Assembly (NCBI RefSeq): GCF_003670295.1
Contig: NZ_QXJG01000007.1
Span: 16,677-80,676, forward strand
Length of the DNA: 64,000 bases
Source of the DNA: Helicobacter burdigaliensis
GTDB taxonomy: Bacteria; Campylobacterota; Campylobacteria; Campylobacterales; Helicobacteraceae
Reading direction: 5' to 3'
In this document: positions 9,444-18,750 of the stretch, piece by piece
Layout of the letters: the number at the start of each line of letters is the position of its first letter
Numbering within the stretch: the first letter of the stretch is position 1
Notes under the pieces: model-generated
What the model was told of the DNA's origin: nothing
The model's database searches: none
Seen by the model: only the letters and a program-made list of their open reading frames with translations
Made by a program: the position numbers and the translations under genes

Positions 9444-12400
9444 ATGCAAAAAGTTTCTAAGATAGCAGGTTTTCTACCTTTTTTGGTTGTAACTTTTATC
9501 AATGCTTTTATTGATCTTGGGCATAAAGTATTGATACTGAATGTAATTTATAAATCTTTTTCTCAAAGTGAGCATTTGATTTATAACTCTCTAGCCAATG
9601 TGCTTTTGATTTTGCCTTTTGTGTTACTTTTTTCTCCTTCTGGATTTTTAAGTGATAAATTTCCTAAAAACCAAATTTTAAAATTAGGTGCTTTTGTTAA
9701 TGTAATTTTACTAGGCGTGATTGCATTTTTTTATTATATTGGCTTTTTTTGGGGGGCTTTTTTTATGACTTTTTTAATGGGAGCACAAGCTGCCATTTAC
9801 TCTCCTGCAAAATATGGCTATATTAAGGAATTAGTAGGTAAGGAAAATTTAACTTTAGGCAATGGTATTATTCAAGCAACTGCTATTATTTCTATGCTTT
9901 GTGGAATGATTTTTTTCTCTATTTTATTTGAGCATAGCTATCAAAATGTAACCAATCCTAACCAAATCGTGCAAGATATGTTTTGGCTTGGAGGTTTGTT
10001 ATGTGTTTTTTCTCTAATAGAATTCCTTTTAAGCTTTAAGCTTCCAACTCTGCAAGCTACGACAAATGCTACTTTTGATAAAACAAAGTATCTTAGTGGG
10101 GGTTTATTAACACAAAATTTAAAAACTATCGCAAAACATCAAATGGTATTTATGTCTGTGCTATTTATTGCTGTGTTTTGGGCAATCGCACAGCTTGTAA
10201 CAAATATCTTCCCAGTGTATGCTAAAAATGTCTTATTTTTAAGCGATACAAGCTATGTAAATGCCATTATCGCAAGTTCTGGGATAGGTATCATAGTGGG
10301 TTCTATGGTAGCTGGAAATTATTCTAAAAACTATATTGAAACAGGGCTTATTCCGCTAGGTGCTTGTATTATGTTTTTAGTGCTTTTTAGCTTTAGTTTT
10401 TTTAGCTCTCCTTTTGCTGTGGGATTTTTATTTTTTCTCTTTGGATTAGGGGGTGCGCTTTATATCGTGCCACTCAATGCCCTTATGCAGTTTCATGCAG
10501 ATGATAAGGAGCTAGGAGTTACACTTGCTGGAAACAACTTTATCCAAAATATAGGAATGTTACTTTCTTTGGCACTTGCTACTCTTTTTGGAGTTTATAA
10601 GTTAGAAGTTACTTATCTTGTATATTTAAGTGCATTTTTTAGTTTTATTGCTATGATTTACATGGTTAAAACTATGCCTTTTTCGCTTGTGAGAGTGCTT
10701 GTCTCTATGGCGTTATTACAGCGTTACAAACTGATTGTAGAGGGTTTTAACAATATTCCACAAAAGGGTGGAATATTACTACTTGGAAACCATATATCTT
10801 TTATTGATTGGGCGATTGTGCAAATGGCACTTCCTAAAAAAGTGCATTTTGTGATGGAGAGAAGTATTTATTCAAAATGGTATATTAAAATCTTTTTAGA
10901 TTTTTTTGGTGTGATTCCTGTATCTTCTTTAGCAAGTCGTGGAGCAATAGAGCAAATCCAAAATCATTTAAGAAATGGCGATGTTGTATGCCTATTTCCT
11001 GAGGGTGTGTTAAGTAGGCATGGACATCTTAATGAGTTTAAGGGTGGATTTGAAAAAATTGCAGAGGGTGTAGAAGAGGACAAGGCTATTATTTTACCCT
11101 TTTATATACGCGGTATGTGGGGAAGTATCTTCTCGCGCAGTAATGAACAATTTAGAGAGCGTAAAAAAAGCTTTACAAAACGCCAAATAAGCATAGCATT
11201 TGGTGCTCCTATGCCATTGCATTCCCATAAAGATAAAGTAAAAGCAAAAGTTTTTGAAATGGGCTTTAAAGCTTGGGAGCATCAATGTGCAATTTCGCAA
11301 ACTTTGGCAAATGCGTTTATTGATAGTGCAAAACGCTGTGGAGGGGATATTGCCCTTGTGGATACGCAAAGTGGGAGTATTTCATATAGAAAGCTTTTAG
11401 TGGTTGCTTTAATGCTTTCTTCTAAAATCAAAAAATTGCAATTTAAACCCTTAGCCAAAGTTCAAGATTCTTGCACCCTAAAAAAAGATTGTGTGGGGAT
11501 AATGCTTCCTGCAACTTTGGCAAGTGTGCTTTGTAATTTTGCTAGTTTGCTTGCTTCTAAAGTTGTGGTAAATCTGAACTTCACAGCCGATAGCTCTGCG
11601 ATAAGTTCTGCAATAGAATCTGCAAATATTACGCATATCTATACTTCAAAACGCTTTATGCAAAAGCTAGAAAATAAAGGGGTTAAATTTGATTTTAGTG
11701 GAGTAGAATTGCATTTTATAGAGGATTTTATCAATGATTTAAAGAGCAAAAAATTAAATTTAGCTCTTTATTTTTTAGTCTCCTTTTTTCCTGCATTTTT
11801 ACTTAAAATATTTTTTGTTAAAAATGAGCCAAATACTTCTGTGAGTGCGATTTTATTTAGCAGTGGGAGCGAGGGCAAACCAAAAGGCGTTATGCTAAGT
11901 CATCTTAATATTATGAGTAATATTTATCAAATTGCAGATGTTTTACATGCAAAAAATGATGATTGCATTCTAGCTTCTTTACCGCCTTTTCACGCATTTG
12001 GGCTTACCGTTACTACTTTTATGCCACTTTTAGAAAATATGCAGTGCATTACCCATGCAGATCCTACTGACTGCATAGGAGTAGCAAAAGCTATCGCGCA
12101 AAATAGAGTTACAATTATGTGTGCTACTTCTACTTTGCTTGGGATTTATGCAAGGAATCCAAAAGTGGATAGAGTGATGTTTGAAAGCATAAGAATCGTA
12201 GTTGCAGGTGCTGAAAAATTAAAAAATGAAGTTAAAGAAAGCTTTATGCTTAAATTTAATAAGCCTATTTATGAGGGTTATGGAGCCACTGAAACCACAC
12301 CAGTTGCTAGTGTGAATCTTCCTGATGCGTTTGATCCTGTGTATTGGCAAGTGCATAAGGCAAGCAAAGAGGGGAGTGTGGGTATGCCACTGCCTGGAAC

Positions 12401-12959
12401 TGCAGTTAGGATTGTGGATTATGATACATTAAAAGAGCTAGAAACGAATGAGCAAGGCTTAATTTTAATAGGTGGACATCAAGTAATGGTGGGTTATTTA
12501 AACGATGAAGCTAAAACCAAAGATGTGATTGTAATGCTAGATGGGATTAGATGGTATAAAAGTGGGGATAAGGGCTATTTAGATGCGGATGGATTTTTGC
12601 ATATTACCGATCGTTATTCACGCTTTGCAAAAATCGGAGGGGAGATGATAAGTCTCTCAAGCGTAGAAGAAGAGATTGCAACCACGCTAAAATCTTATGA
12701 TTTTAGCAATGAAATAAAATTTTGTGCCACATCTTTAGAGGATTCTAAAAAAGGAGAAAAAATAGTTTTATTGTTTGAATGTAAAAGTGATGAGGTTTGT
12801 CAAAAGGCAATAGAGGCTATTAAAAAAAGTGATATTGCAGCCCTAAAAAAACCTAGTAACTATTATAAAGTAGAAGCAATACCAGTTTTAGGAAGTGGAA
12901 AAGTGGATTTAAAATCTTCTAAAGAATTAGCCAAAAATCTAGCAAGCCAAAATGCTTAA
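9444..12959 (+). CDS. Aas-type fusion: MFS transporter + PlsC acyltransferase + acyl-ACP synthetase
   Basis: The 1171-residue protein combines the functions of LplT and Aas: import of lysophospholipid and its re-acylation. Residues 1 to about 405 form an MFS transporter with about 12 membrane segments. Residues about 425-610 are a PlsC acyltransferase with the NHISFID (HX4D) motif near 447 and FPEG near 517. From about 620 comes an AMP-binding acyl-ACP synthetase with the P-loop SSGSEGKPKG near 802 and YGATETTP further on. In enterobacteria LplT and Aas are separate; fused versions are known in Campylobacterota. The 3' end overlaps the convergent gene by 4 bases. Confidence 0.9.
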   Translation: MQKVSKIAGFLPFLVVTFINAFIDLGHKVLILNVIYKSFSQSEHLIYNSLANVLLILPFVLLFSPSGFLSDKFPKNQILKLGAFVNVILLGVIAFFYYIGFFWGAFFMTFLMGAQAAIYSPAKYGYIKELVGKENLTLGNGIIQATAIISMLCGMIFFSILFEHSYQNVTNPNQIVQDMFWLGGLLCVFSLIEFLLSFKLPTLQATTNATFDKTKYLSGGLLTQNLKTIAKHQMVFMSVLFIAVFWAIAQLVTNIFPVYAKNVLFLSDTSYVNAIIASSGIGIIVGSMVAGNYSKNYIETGLIPLGACIMFLVLFSFSFFSSPFAVGFLFFLFGLGGALYIVPLNALMQFHADDKELGVTLAGNNFIQNIGMLLSLALATLFGVYKLEVTYLVYLSAFFSFIAMIYMVKTMPFSLVRVLVSMALLQRYKLIVEGFNNIPQKGGILLLGNHISFIDWAIVQMALPKKVHFVMERSIYSKWYIKIFLDFFGVIPVSSLASRGAIEQIQNHLRNGDVVCLFPEGVLSRHGHLNEFKGGFEKIAEGVEEDKAIILPFYIRGMWGSIFSRSNEQFRERKKSFTKRQISIAFGAPMPLHSHKDKVKAKVFEMGFKAWEHQCAISQTLANAFIDSAKRCGGDIALVDTQSGSISYRKLLVVALMLSSKIKKLQFKPLAKVQDSCTLKKDCVGIMLPATLASVLCNFASLLASKVVVNLNFTADSSAISSAIESANITHIYTSKRFMQKLENKGVKFDFSGVELHFIEDFINDLKSKKLNLALYFLVSFFPAFLLKIFFVKNEPNTSVSAILFSSGSEGKPKGVMLSHLNIMSNIYQIADVLHAKNDDCILASLPPFHAFGLTVTTFMPLLENMQCITHADPTDCIGVAKAIAQNRVTIMCATSTLLGIYARNPKVDRVMFESIRIVVAGAEKLKNEVKESFMLKFNKPIYEGYGATETTPVASVNLPDAFDPVYWQVHKASKEGSVGMPLPGTAVRIVDYDTLKELETNEQGLILIGGHQVMVGYLNDEAKTKDVIVMLDGIRWYKSGDKGYLDADGFLHITDRYSRFAKIGGEMISLSSVEEEIATTLKSYDFSNEIKFCATSLEDSKKGEKIVLLFECKSDEVCQKAIEAIKKSDIAALKKPSNYYKVEAIPVLGSGKVDLKSSKELAKNLASQNA

Positions 12960-13291
12960 AGGCTGATGGCATTGCTAGAGTTTAAAAGAGCTTCTAGAGT
13001 ATCTTTGGCATTTCCTACTTTGCCTACTTGTAATTTATCCATTACTTCAAGGCTTTCTAGGCAAGTTTGACAAGAATAGATTTTAATTCCTAAATTTTCT
13101 AAATCTTTTAGAATTTTGATGGAATCTTCATTTGTTGTAGCAAGTAAAACACCGCGATTAAGTAAAAAAATAGAGCTTGGAAGTGTAGCGCAAGATTTCA
13201 AAGTGGATAAAAATCCTAAGATTAACTTGCTTCCAAGTTCGCTTCTTTCTCCTATTACATCATCTTTAATCAATAAAGTTTTGTCATTCAT
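12956..13291 (-). CDS. DsrE/YedF-like sulfur-relay protein
   Basis: The 111-residue product matches the DsrE-like C-terminal domain of YedF: GERSELGSKLILGFLSTL, then a cysteine pair SCQTC (Cys74, Cys77) in the place of the family's CGTC, then KLQVGKVGNAKDTLEAL. The N-terminal TusA domain of full-length YedF is absent. Such proteins are linked to sulfur transfer or selenium handling, but no partner gene is adjacent, so the role is open. It is transcribed alone toward the acyltransferase fusion gene. Confidence 0.75.
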   Translation of the reverse strand: MNDKTLLIKDDVIGERSELGSKLILGFLSTLKSCATLPSSIFLLNRGVLLATTNEDSIKILKDLENLGIKIYSCQTCLESLEVMDKLQVGKVGNAKDTLEALLNSSNAISL

Positions 13292-13440
13292 TTTTGACCT
13301 TTTTTGTAAAAATTTAAAAAGTAATTTTAAAAAAGCAAAATAAAAATATTTCTTAAAGTTTATAAATTAAGTTTTGCAAATAAGGGATAGGATAAAGCTA
13401 GTTTAGGAAAATAAAGAAAATTTACAAAGTTTAGAAAGTT

Positions 13441-14097
13441 TTAACCCTTAAGATTGCTACCTATAAAATCTCTTTTTAAATTTTTACAGCATTCAAACAC
13501 GCTAAAGCTCCCTGCTGCTGGATCTAACACTATATCTCCCTCTTTAGTGCAAGATTCTATTAAGGCACTTTGCAATCCTTTTGGCTTAGAATGGGGGTGG
13601 AGCTTTAGCTCATTTTGGGGGATCTTTTCGCTCCATACATCGCGGATATTATGGAGTTTCCAAGTCTCTTTTGCTTTTAGGGGCTTTTTTTGTAGGATAA
13701 GTAAATATTCGCTTTGTCGCCTTGTGCGATAGCCCATACCCATTTTTCCTTTATCCCAAGTGATTAAATCCACAATTTGTAATTGTGTGCCACAAAGCCA
13801 AGAATTTACCCCCTCGCATAGATGAAACTTATCCACCCATAGCATTAAATACGCACTTTTTTTAAGGGTGCGATCAATCTCTTTGATAAAATTTATTATG
13901 GTTTCTTCGCTCATTTGCACGAGCTTCGCTCTTCCTTTTTGGCGTTCCCCCTCATTGCCATAATTAAGTTTTTCTAGCACACCTCGATATTGTGGATCAA
14001 AAAAGCATAGTGCAATCGTGTTATTTTCTATTTTTTTTAAAAGCTCTAACCCGCAAATATTGAGGTTTTTGTTAAGCAAATTTGCTTTGTAAATCAC
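13441..14097 (-). CDS. solitary DNA adenine (N6) methyltransferase
   Basis: The 218-residue product has the catalytic motif DPQY (34-37; usually DPPY) before the AdoMet-binding motif DPAAGSFSV (192-200), the order of beta-class N6/N4 amino-methyltransferases. [13 protein letters not shown] is also typical. No endonuclease gene is next to it. Campylobacter jejuni carries a solitary methylase of similar size (CtsM) that marks DNA for natural transformation; this may be an equivalent, but I cannot confirm orthology or site. The GTG start shares one base with the purB stop, so it is translated with purB and probably chromosomal rather than mobile. Confidence 0.85.
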   Translation of the reverse strand: MIYKANLLNKNLNICGLELLKKIENNTIALCFFDPQYRGVLEKLNYGNEGERQKGRAKLVQMSEETIINFIKEIDRTLKKSAYLMLWVDKFHLCEGVNSWLCGTQLQIVDLITWDKGKMGMGYRTRRQSEYLLILQKKPLKAKETWKLHNIRDVWSEKIPQNELKLHPHSKPKGLQSALIESCTKEGDIVLDPAAGSFSVFECCKNLKRDFIGSNLKG

Positions 14098-15425
14098 TAC
14101 CCAAACACCCTCTTAAAGATAGAATCTACATTTTTAGTATAGTAGCTAAATTCAAAACATTCTTTTATAGCCTCTTCTCCGATAATGCTAACAAGATCGC
14201 TATCACTTAATAAATGTTGCAAATACAAGCTCTCACCCTTTTCATTCACCACAGCTTTGCCTTCTTGCAAATCAGCCCATACTTTCATCGCATTTCTTTG
14301 CACAATTTTATAAGCTTCTTCTCTTTTTACACCTTTTTTGGGAAGTTCTAGCAAGATTCTTTGAGAGAAGACTAGCCCACCGGTTAGATTTAGGTTTTTC
14401 ATCATATTTTTAGGATATACGACAAGGTTTTTGATGAGGTTTGTAAGACGCACAAGCATAAAATCACTTGTAATAAAGCTATCTGGCAAGATAAATCTCT
14501 CCACGCTAGAGTGGCTAATATCCCTTTCATGCCAAAGAGCAACATTTTCCATAGCAGGAAGTGCAAAAGATCTTATCATCCTGCAAAGCCCTGTGATATT
14601 TTCACTTAGCACGGGATTTCTTTTGTGTGGCATAGCAGAGCTTCCCTTTTGCCCCTCGCTAAAATACTCTTCTGCTTCATACACTTCTGTTCTTTGCATA
14701 TGGCGGATTTGCACGGCAAACTTCTCACAACTGCTTGCTAAAAGTGCTAAATCACTCATAAGCCTAGCATAGCGATCTCTTTGTATTACTTGATTGCTAG
14801 CTGGAGCTGCTTTTAGCCCTAGATTTTCACACACTAGCTCTTCAAGCTCTATTGGAGTATGGGCTAGATTTCCCATAGCACCGCTTAGTTGTCCCACAGA
14901 TATTACTTCCATTGTAGATTCTAAAGCCTTTTCGTGGCGTGAGATCTCATCATACCATATGGCTAAAACTAATCCAAAAGTGATAGGCTCTCCATGAATC
15001 CCATGACTTCGCCCAACCATAAGCGTATCTTTATGCTCCATTGCACGACTTTTAATCGCTTCTTTTAGCTCTTTAATATCTTGTAAAATAATTTTTAGAG
15101 AATCTCTCATCTGCAATGCTACTGCTGTATCAATACAATCGCTTGAAGTAATCCCATAATGAAACCATCTTGATTCTTCCCCTAAAGATTCAGCTACACT
15201 TGTGGTAAATGCGATTAAATCATGCTTGGTAACTGCCTCAATTTCATCAATTCTAGCAATATCAAATTTTGCATTTTTGCAAATCTTTTCACAATCGCTA
15301 TCTGGCACAAGCCCTAGCTTATTCCACCCCCTAACTAATGCCTTTTCAACTTCTAGCCATGCAGAGTATTTAGCATTCATATCCCATAGTTTTTTCATTT
15401 CTTCTCTTGCGTATCTTTCAACCAT
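14097..15425 (-). CDS. purB: adenylosuccinate lyase
   Basis: Catalyses two fumarate-releasing steps of purine synthesis (SAICAR to AICAR, adenylosuccinate to AMP). The 442-residue product carries the fumarase/aspartase-superfamily signature [11 protein letters not shown], the catalytic-histidine region [11 protein letters not shown] and TSSDCIDTA. Length is normal. The start at 15425 lies behind a promoter region shared with the divergent pseudouridine synthase gene. The TAG stop overlaps the GTG of the downstream methyltransferase. Confidence 0.96.
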   Translation of the reverse strand: MVERYAREEMKKLWDMNAKYSAWLEVEKALVRGWNKLGLVPDSDCEKICKNAKFDIARIDEIEAVTKHDLIAFTTSVAESLGEESRWFHYGITSSDCIDTAVALQMRDSLKIILQDIKELKEAIKSRAMEHKDTLMVGRSHGIHGEPITFGLVLAIWYDEISRHEKALESTMEVISVGQLSGAMGNLAHTPIELEELVCENLGLKAAPASNQVIQRDRYARLMSDLALLASSCEKFAVQIRHMQRTEVYEAEEYFSEGQKGSSAMPHKRNPVLSENITGLCRMIRSFALPAMENVALWHERDISHSSVERFILPDSFITSDFMLVRLTNLIKNLVVYPKNMMKNLNLTGGLVFSQRILLELPKKGVKREEAYKIVQRNAMKVWADLQEGKAVVNEKGESLYLQHLLSDSDLVSIIGEEAIKECFEFSYYTKNVDSIFKRVFG

Positions 15426-15444
15426 TTTAAACCTTTAAAATAAA

Positions 15445-15469
15445 TTATGCTAGAATAATCTTAGCATAA
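15445..15469. promoter_or_regulatory. face-to-face promoters inside an inverted repeat
   Basis: TTATGCTA-N9-TAGCATAA is a perfect inverted repeat between purB and the pseudouridine synthase gene. Each arm supplies an extended -10: TATGCTAGAAT on the plus strand and TATGCTAAGAT on the minus strand. The two promoters overlap, so they may exclude each other or share a regulator. Confidence 0.5.
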
Positions 15470-15490
15470 CCCCACTTAAAGCTTGTAAAG

Positions 15491-16417
15491 ATGTCCTATA
15501 AAGAAAAAGAATTTCTCATCACAAAGCCGACAAAAGCCTATCAATTTTTAAAAGAAGCTTTAGGGCTTTCTATGGCAGAGGCACAAAAATATATTAATAA
15601 AGGCAGAGTGATCTATCAAAATAAAGTCCTGCAAAACAATGAGAAAAATAAAATTTTAGAAAAAAGTGTAAGCGTTTTGCAATTTAGCACAGAATGCAAA
15701 GGGCTAAAACCCCTTTTTGTAAATGAGGATTTTGCTATTTTTAATAAGCCCCCTAAAATGCTTATCCACCCTAAAGGGAGATTCACGCATCATAGCTTAA
15801 TAGATGAGATTAAAGCGACTTTAGGCGAGAGGGCAACTTTAGTGCATAGGATTGATAAAGAAACAAGTGGGCTTGTTTTGGTAGCAAGGGACTATAAAAG
15901 AGCAAGCGAGCTTGGAGAACTTTTTATGCAAGGCTTAGTTTTTAAAAAATATCTAGCTTTGGTTAAGGGGGTTATGGAATTTGGAGAGTTTTGCTTCTCC
16001 CTTCCGCTTGCTACGCAAAAAAAAGGGTGTGATTTAAGTGTGCGTTCTTTATATCTAGGGCAAAAAGAGGGAATAGAGCTAAATTTTAAAGAAGCAAAAA
16101 CACATTTTAAAGTATTGCAAACGCATAAAAATACGACACTTTTGGAAGTTTTCCCCATTAGTGGAAGAACACATCAAATAAGAGTGCATCTTTTTGCACT
16201 TGGATTTCCCATTTTAGGAGATCCTTTGTATGGTTGTGAAGATGATAAAAGTAGGCTTTATTTGGATAGAGAATTTATACAAGAGGGCTATGAGCCTTTA
16301 AGTGATGAAGAGAGAGAAAGATATTTTGGTGCTTTTAGATTAATGCTTCAAGCACAAGAGCTAGGCTTTTGCTATAAGGGTAAAGATTATATTTTTAAGC
16401 TAGAGCAAGAATTTTAA
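15491..16417 (+). CDS. RluA/RluD-family 23S rRNA pseudouridine synthase
   Basis: The 308-residue product has an N-terminal S4-like RNA-binding segment (about 15-65, LSMAEAQKYINKGRV) and the catalytic domain with HRIDKETSGLVL near residue 119, whose aspartate is the family nucleophile. SGRTHQIRVHLFALGFPILGD follows as expected. Which uridine it modifies cannot be told from the sequence. The Rrf2 gene starts 10 bases downstream, so they are co-transcribed. Confidence 0.92.
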   Translation: MSYKEKEFLITKPTKAYQFLKEALGLSMAEAQKYINKGRVIYQNKVLQNNEKNKILEKSVSVLQFSTECKGLKPLFVNEDFAIFNKPPKMLIHPKGRFTHHSLIDEIKATLGERATLVHRIDKETSGLVLVARDYKRASELGELFMQGLVFKKYLALVKGVMEFGEFCFSLPLATQKKGCDLSVRSLYLGQKEGIELNFKEAKTHFKVLQTHKNTTLLEVFPISGRTHQIRVHLFALGFPILGDPLYGCEDDKSRLYLDREFIQEGYEPLSDEERERYFGAFRLMLQAQELGFCYKGKDYIFKLEQEF

Positions 16418-16427
16418 AGGAGCAAAT

Positions 16428-16838
16428 ATGGCAACTATTTCTACAAAAGGCATTTATGGGCTAGAAGCTTTGTATTATCTAGCACTGCATAAGCAAAAAC
16501 TCCCCATTGGTTCAAGGACAATGGCAAAGGATTTAAAAATCTCTTGTGCTTATTTGGAGCAAATTTTAATGCTTTTAAAGCAAGGAGGGATATTAGAGGG
16601 GATTAAAGGACCCAAAGGGGGCTATAAATTTGCCAAAAATCTTAATGCAATCAAAGTGATTGAAGCTTTAGAGATTTTAGAGCAAAAAAAGCTTAGTTTG
16701 GGAAATTCTAAAAATAAAGCCCTAGCAATTTTTTGGGAAGAAATAGATACAAAGATTAAAAGTATTTTAGATTTAAGCTTAGAAGAGCTTATAAAATATG
16801 AAGAAAAGTTACAAATAGAAGGAATGTATTTTATATAG
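16428..16838 (+). CDS. Rrf2-family transcriptional regulator
   Basis: The 136-residue product begins with the Rrf2 winged helix: STKGIYGLEALYYLA, a recognition helix ISCAYLEQILMLLKQGG, and a wing GIKGPKGGYKFAK. Unlike IscR or NsrR it lacks the cluster of three cysteines in the C-terminal half; the only cysteine is in the recognition helix. So it probably does not bind an Fe-S cluster in the usual way. It directly follows the pseudouridine synthase gene behind an AAGGAG site. Confidence 0.88.
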   Translation: MATISTKGIYGLEALYYLALHKQKLPIGSRTMAKDLKISCAYLEQILMLLKQGGILEGIKGPKGGYKFAKNLNAIKVIEALEILEQKKLSLGNSKNKALAIFWEEIDTKIKSILDLSLEELIKYEEKLQIEGMYFI

Positions 16839-16853
16839 GATTATAAGAAAAAG

Positions 16854-16929
16854 TGGTGGCTTGAGGCGGAATCGAACCACCGACACGGAGATTTTCAGTC
16901 TCCTGCTCTACCGACTGAGCTATCAAGCC
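16854..16929 (-). tRNA. tRNA-Phe (GAA)
   Basis: Read on the minus strand the 76 bases fold as a cloverleaf: acceptor GGCTTGA with TCAAGCC, D arm GCTC/GAGC, anticodon stem GGAGA/TCTCC around loop CTGAAAA (anticodon GAA), T arm GGTGG-TTCGATT-CCGCC, discriminator A and an encoded CCA. Confidence 0.97.
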
Positions 16930-16978
16930 ATTTAAAAAGGGAGATTATATTCATAAATTCTTTAATTTATTCTTAAAT

Positions 16979-17905
16979 TCAAGGCTTTCTTAGTAAAATT
17001 ATTTGTGTTTTTTCTTGTGTAGTGTAATTTCCCTCTAGAGTATAATTATAAAATAAAGCAAGTTTTAAAAATTCTTCTAGCTCTTGCATTTGTGAGCTCT
17101 CTATATAAAGCAAACCTCTATTTTCCAAATTTTTATTAATAATTGCAAAATCTTTTTTGCTTTGGGCTATCCATAACTCTTTGCTAGGGGGTGCAATTTG
17201 TGCAAGATTTTCTTTACTCACTCCAAAAAACCAAATTTTTAAGAGATTGTAAGAATAAAATTTCTGTGTCTGCCAAAAAAGTGGATTATAATACACAAGA
17301 GTTGTTTTAGCGCCCCCTAAGCTTTCTTCAATCTGTGCTGTATCCTCAATAAAATGAGGAATAAAAGAGTGCAAAATCAAAAGTCTAATGGGATTAATAT
17401 TTTGATAAATATTTTGATAATACTCTAAAATCTGTTCTTTAACATCAATGCAGTAGGGTTCTTTGTTGTGCATCATTTTTGGGATATTTTCTAAAATTTC
17501 TCCTAAAATACTTTTAATCCAAAGATTAATAATATCTTTTGGGGCATCTTCTAAATATAGTCTGAAAGATAAAAATTCACTATAAGTTTTTGGGTTAAGA
17601 TATTCTAATATGGTTGCATTGGGTGTAAAATTTACAAGTTCAATATTTTTTAATCGGTGTTTTAAGCCTGTAATACTAGGAAAAGAAAAACGCGATTGAT
17701 AATGGATTTTTACCAAAGGATTGTTAGAATAAATCACGCAAGTTCGTTCATTAGAAGCTAGTTCATAGGCAAAGTCTTCGCAGTTTAATTGATAAATTAA
17801 GGCTTTTGCATTTTCATGTATGTTTTTGATAATGCACTCTTCTGCAAGACGCATTTTTTGCACTTCTGTGATTTTTGTTGTTTCTTTTAGCTCCAATATA
17901 GCCAA
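16979..17905 (-). CDS. conserved-looking hypothetical protein
   Basis: A 308-residue cytoplasmic protein, mostly helical, without signal peptide or membrane segment. I recognise no motif. It contains aromatic-rich stretches (VYYNPLFWQTQKFYSYNLLK) and ends with a basic QIILLRKP. Codon use matches its neighbours. It is transcribed alone on the minus strand between tRNA-Phe and ttcA. Confidence 0.7.
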   Translation of the reverse strand: MAILELKETTKITEVQKMRLAEECIIKNIHENAKALIYQLNCEDFAYELASNERTCVIYSNNPLVKIHYQSRFSFPSITGLKHRLKNIELVNFTPNATILEYLNPKTYSEFLSFRLYLEDAPKDIINLWIKSILGEILENIPKMMHNKEPYCIDVKEQILEYYQNIYQNINPIRLLILHSFIPHFIEDTAQIEESLGGAKTTLVYYNPLFWQTQKFYSYNLLKIWFFGVSKENLAQIAPPSKELWIAQSKKDFAIINKNLENRGLLYIESSQMQELEEFLKLALFYNYTLEGNYTTQEKTQIILLRKP

Positions 17906-17988
17906 AAATCTCTCCTAATTTTTAAAGTTGATAAGAGAGATTTTAACATATTTGCTTGATTTTTTAAAAGTAAAATGCAATAAAATAA

Positions 17989-18750
17989 TTATTCTTGTTT
18001 ATCTAAAAAACGCTTATCAAAAAGGCTATTTAAATGCACATTGCTTAAAGCAACTTTTAAAGAAGTAAAAAAGTCTGGATTATTTTCTTCCATTTCTTTT
18101 AGCATTTGTTTTGTTTTTTCTCTAGCGTGGGGGCGTTTATCATCGCTTTGCCACATGATAGGACAATTACAATCAGGAGCAATATAAATATTGTTTTTAG
18201 CAATAAAGTCAATAATTTGCCTCTCACGCACAAAGATTAGTGGGCGTATTACATACAGCCCATTTTCTGCTTTATAGATAGGGGGCATAGAACGCAAAGC
18301 ACCATTATAGGTTAGATTCATCATAAAGCTTTCTGCTGCATCATCTAAGTGGTGTGCTAGAGCGATTTTATTATATCCTCCCTCTTGTGCTTTAGTATAG
18401 AGTGCCCCTCTACGCATACGCGAACAAAAGCTACAATAAACGCTCCCCTCGCGTTTATTTTCTTCTAAAATTTTATAAATATCTGTCCTATAAAGCTCAT
18501 AAGGGATACCATTTTTCTCGCAATATTCAAAGATATATTCATATTCCCCACCGCGTCCATAATCTACTGTGAGTGCTTTAAATTCAAAATTAAAAGGAGC
18601 ATATTTTTTAAGTCTTGCTAGAAGTGTGGCTAAAAGTATAGAATCTTTTCCGCCACTTAGCCCAAGTAGAACTCTATCGCCTTCTTTGATTAAATCAAAT
18701 TCAGCATTTGTTTTGCCAGTGATTTTTAAAATTTTTTTACTAATTTCCAT
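17989..18750 (-). CDS. ttcA: TtcA-like tRNA thiolation enzyme (PP-loop ATPase)
   Basis: TtcA adenylates and thiolates cytidine 32 of tRNA using a 4Fe-4S cluster. The 253-residue product has the PP-loop SGGKDS at 32-37, a CX2C pair (Cys106, Cys109 in YCSFCS) and further cysteines in PDCNCPIM (194, 196), fitting the three-cysteine cluster. LAHHLDDAAE is also conserved. Its start overlaps the stop of the MFS gene by 11 bases, the same pairing as HP1181-HP1182 in H. pylori. Confidence 0.87.
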   Translation of the reverse strand: MEISKKILKITGKTNAEFDLIKEGDRVLLGLSGGKDSILLATLLARLKKYAPFNFEFKALTVDYGRGGEYEYIFEYCEKNGIPYELYRTDIYKILEENKREGSVYCSFCSRMRRGALYTKAQEGGYNKIALAHHLDDAAESFMMNLTYNGALRSMPPIYKAENGLYVIRPLIFVRERQIIDFIAKNNIYIAPDCNCPIMWQSDDKRPHAREKTKQMLKEMEENNPDFFTSLKVALSNVHLNSLFDKRFLDKQE

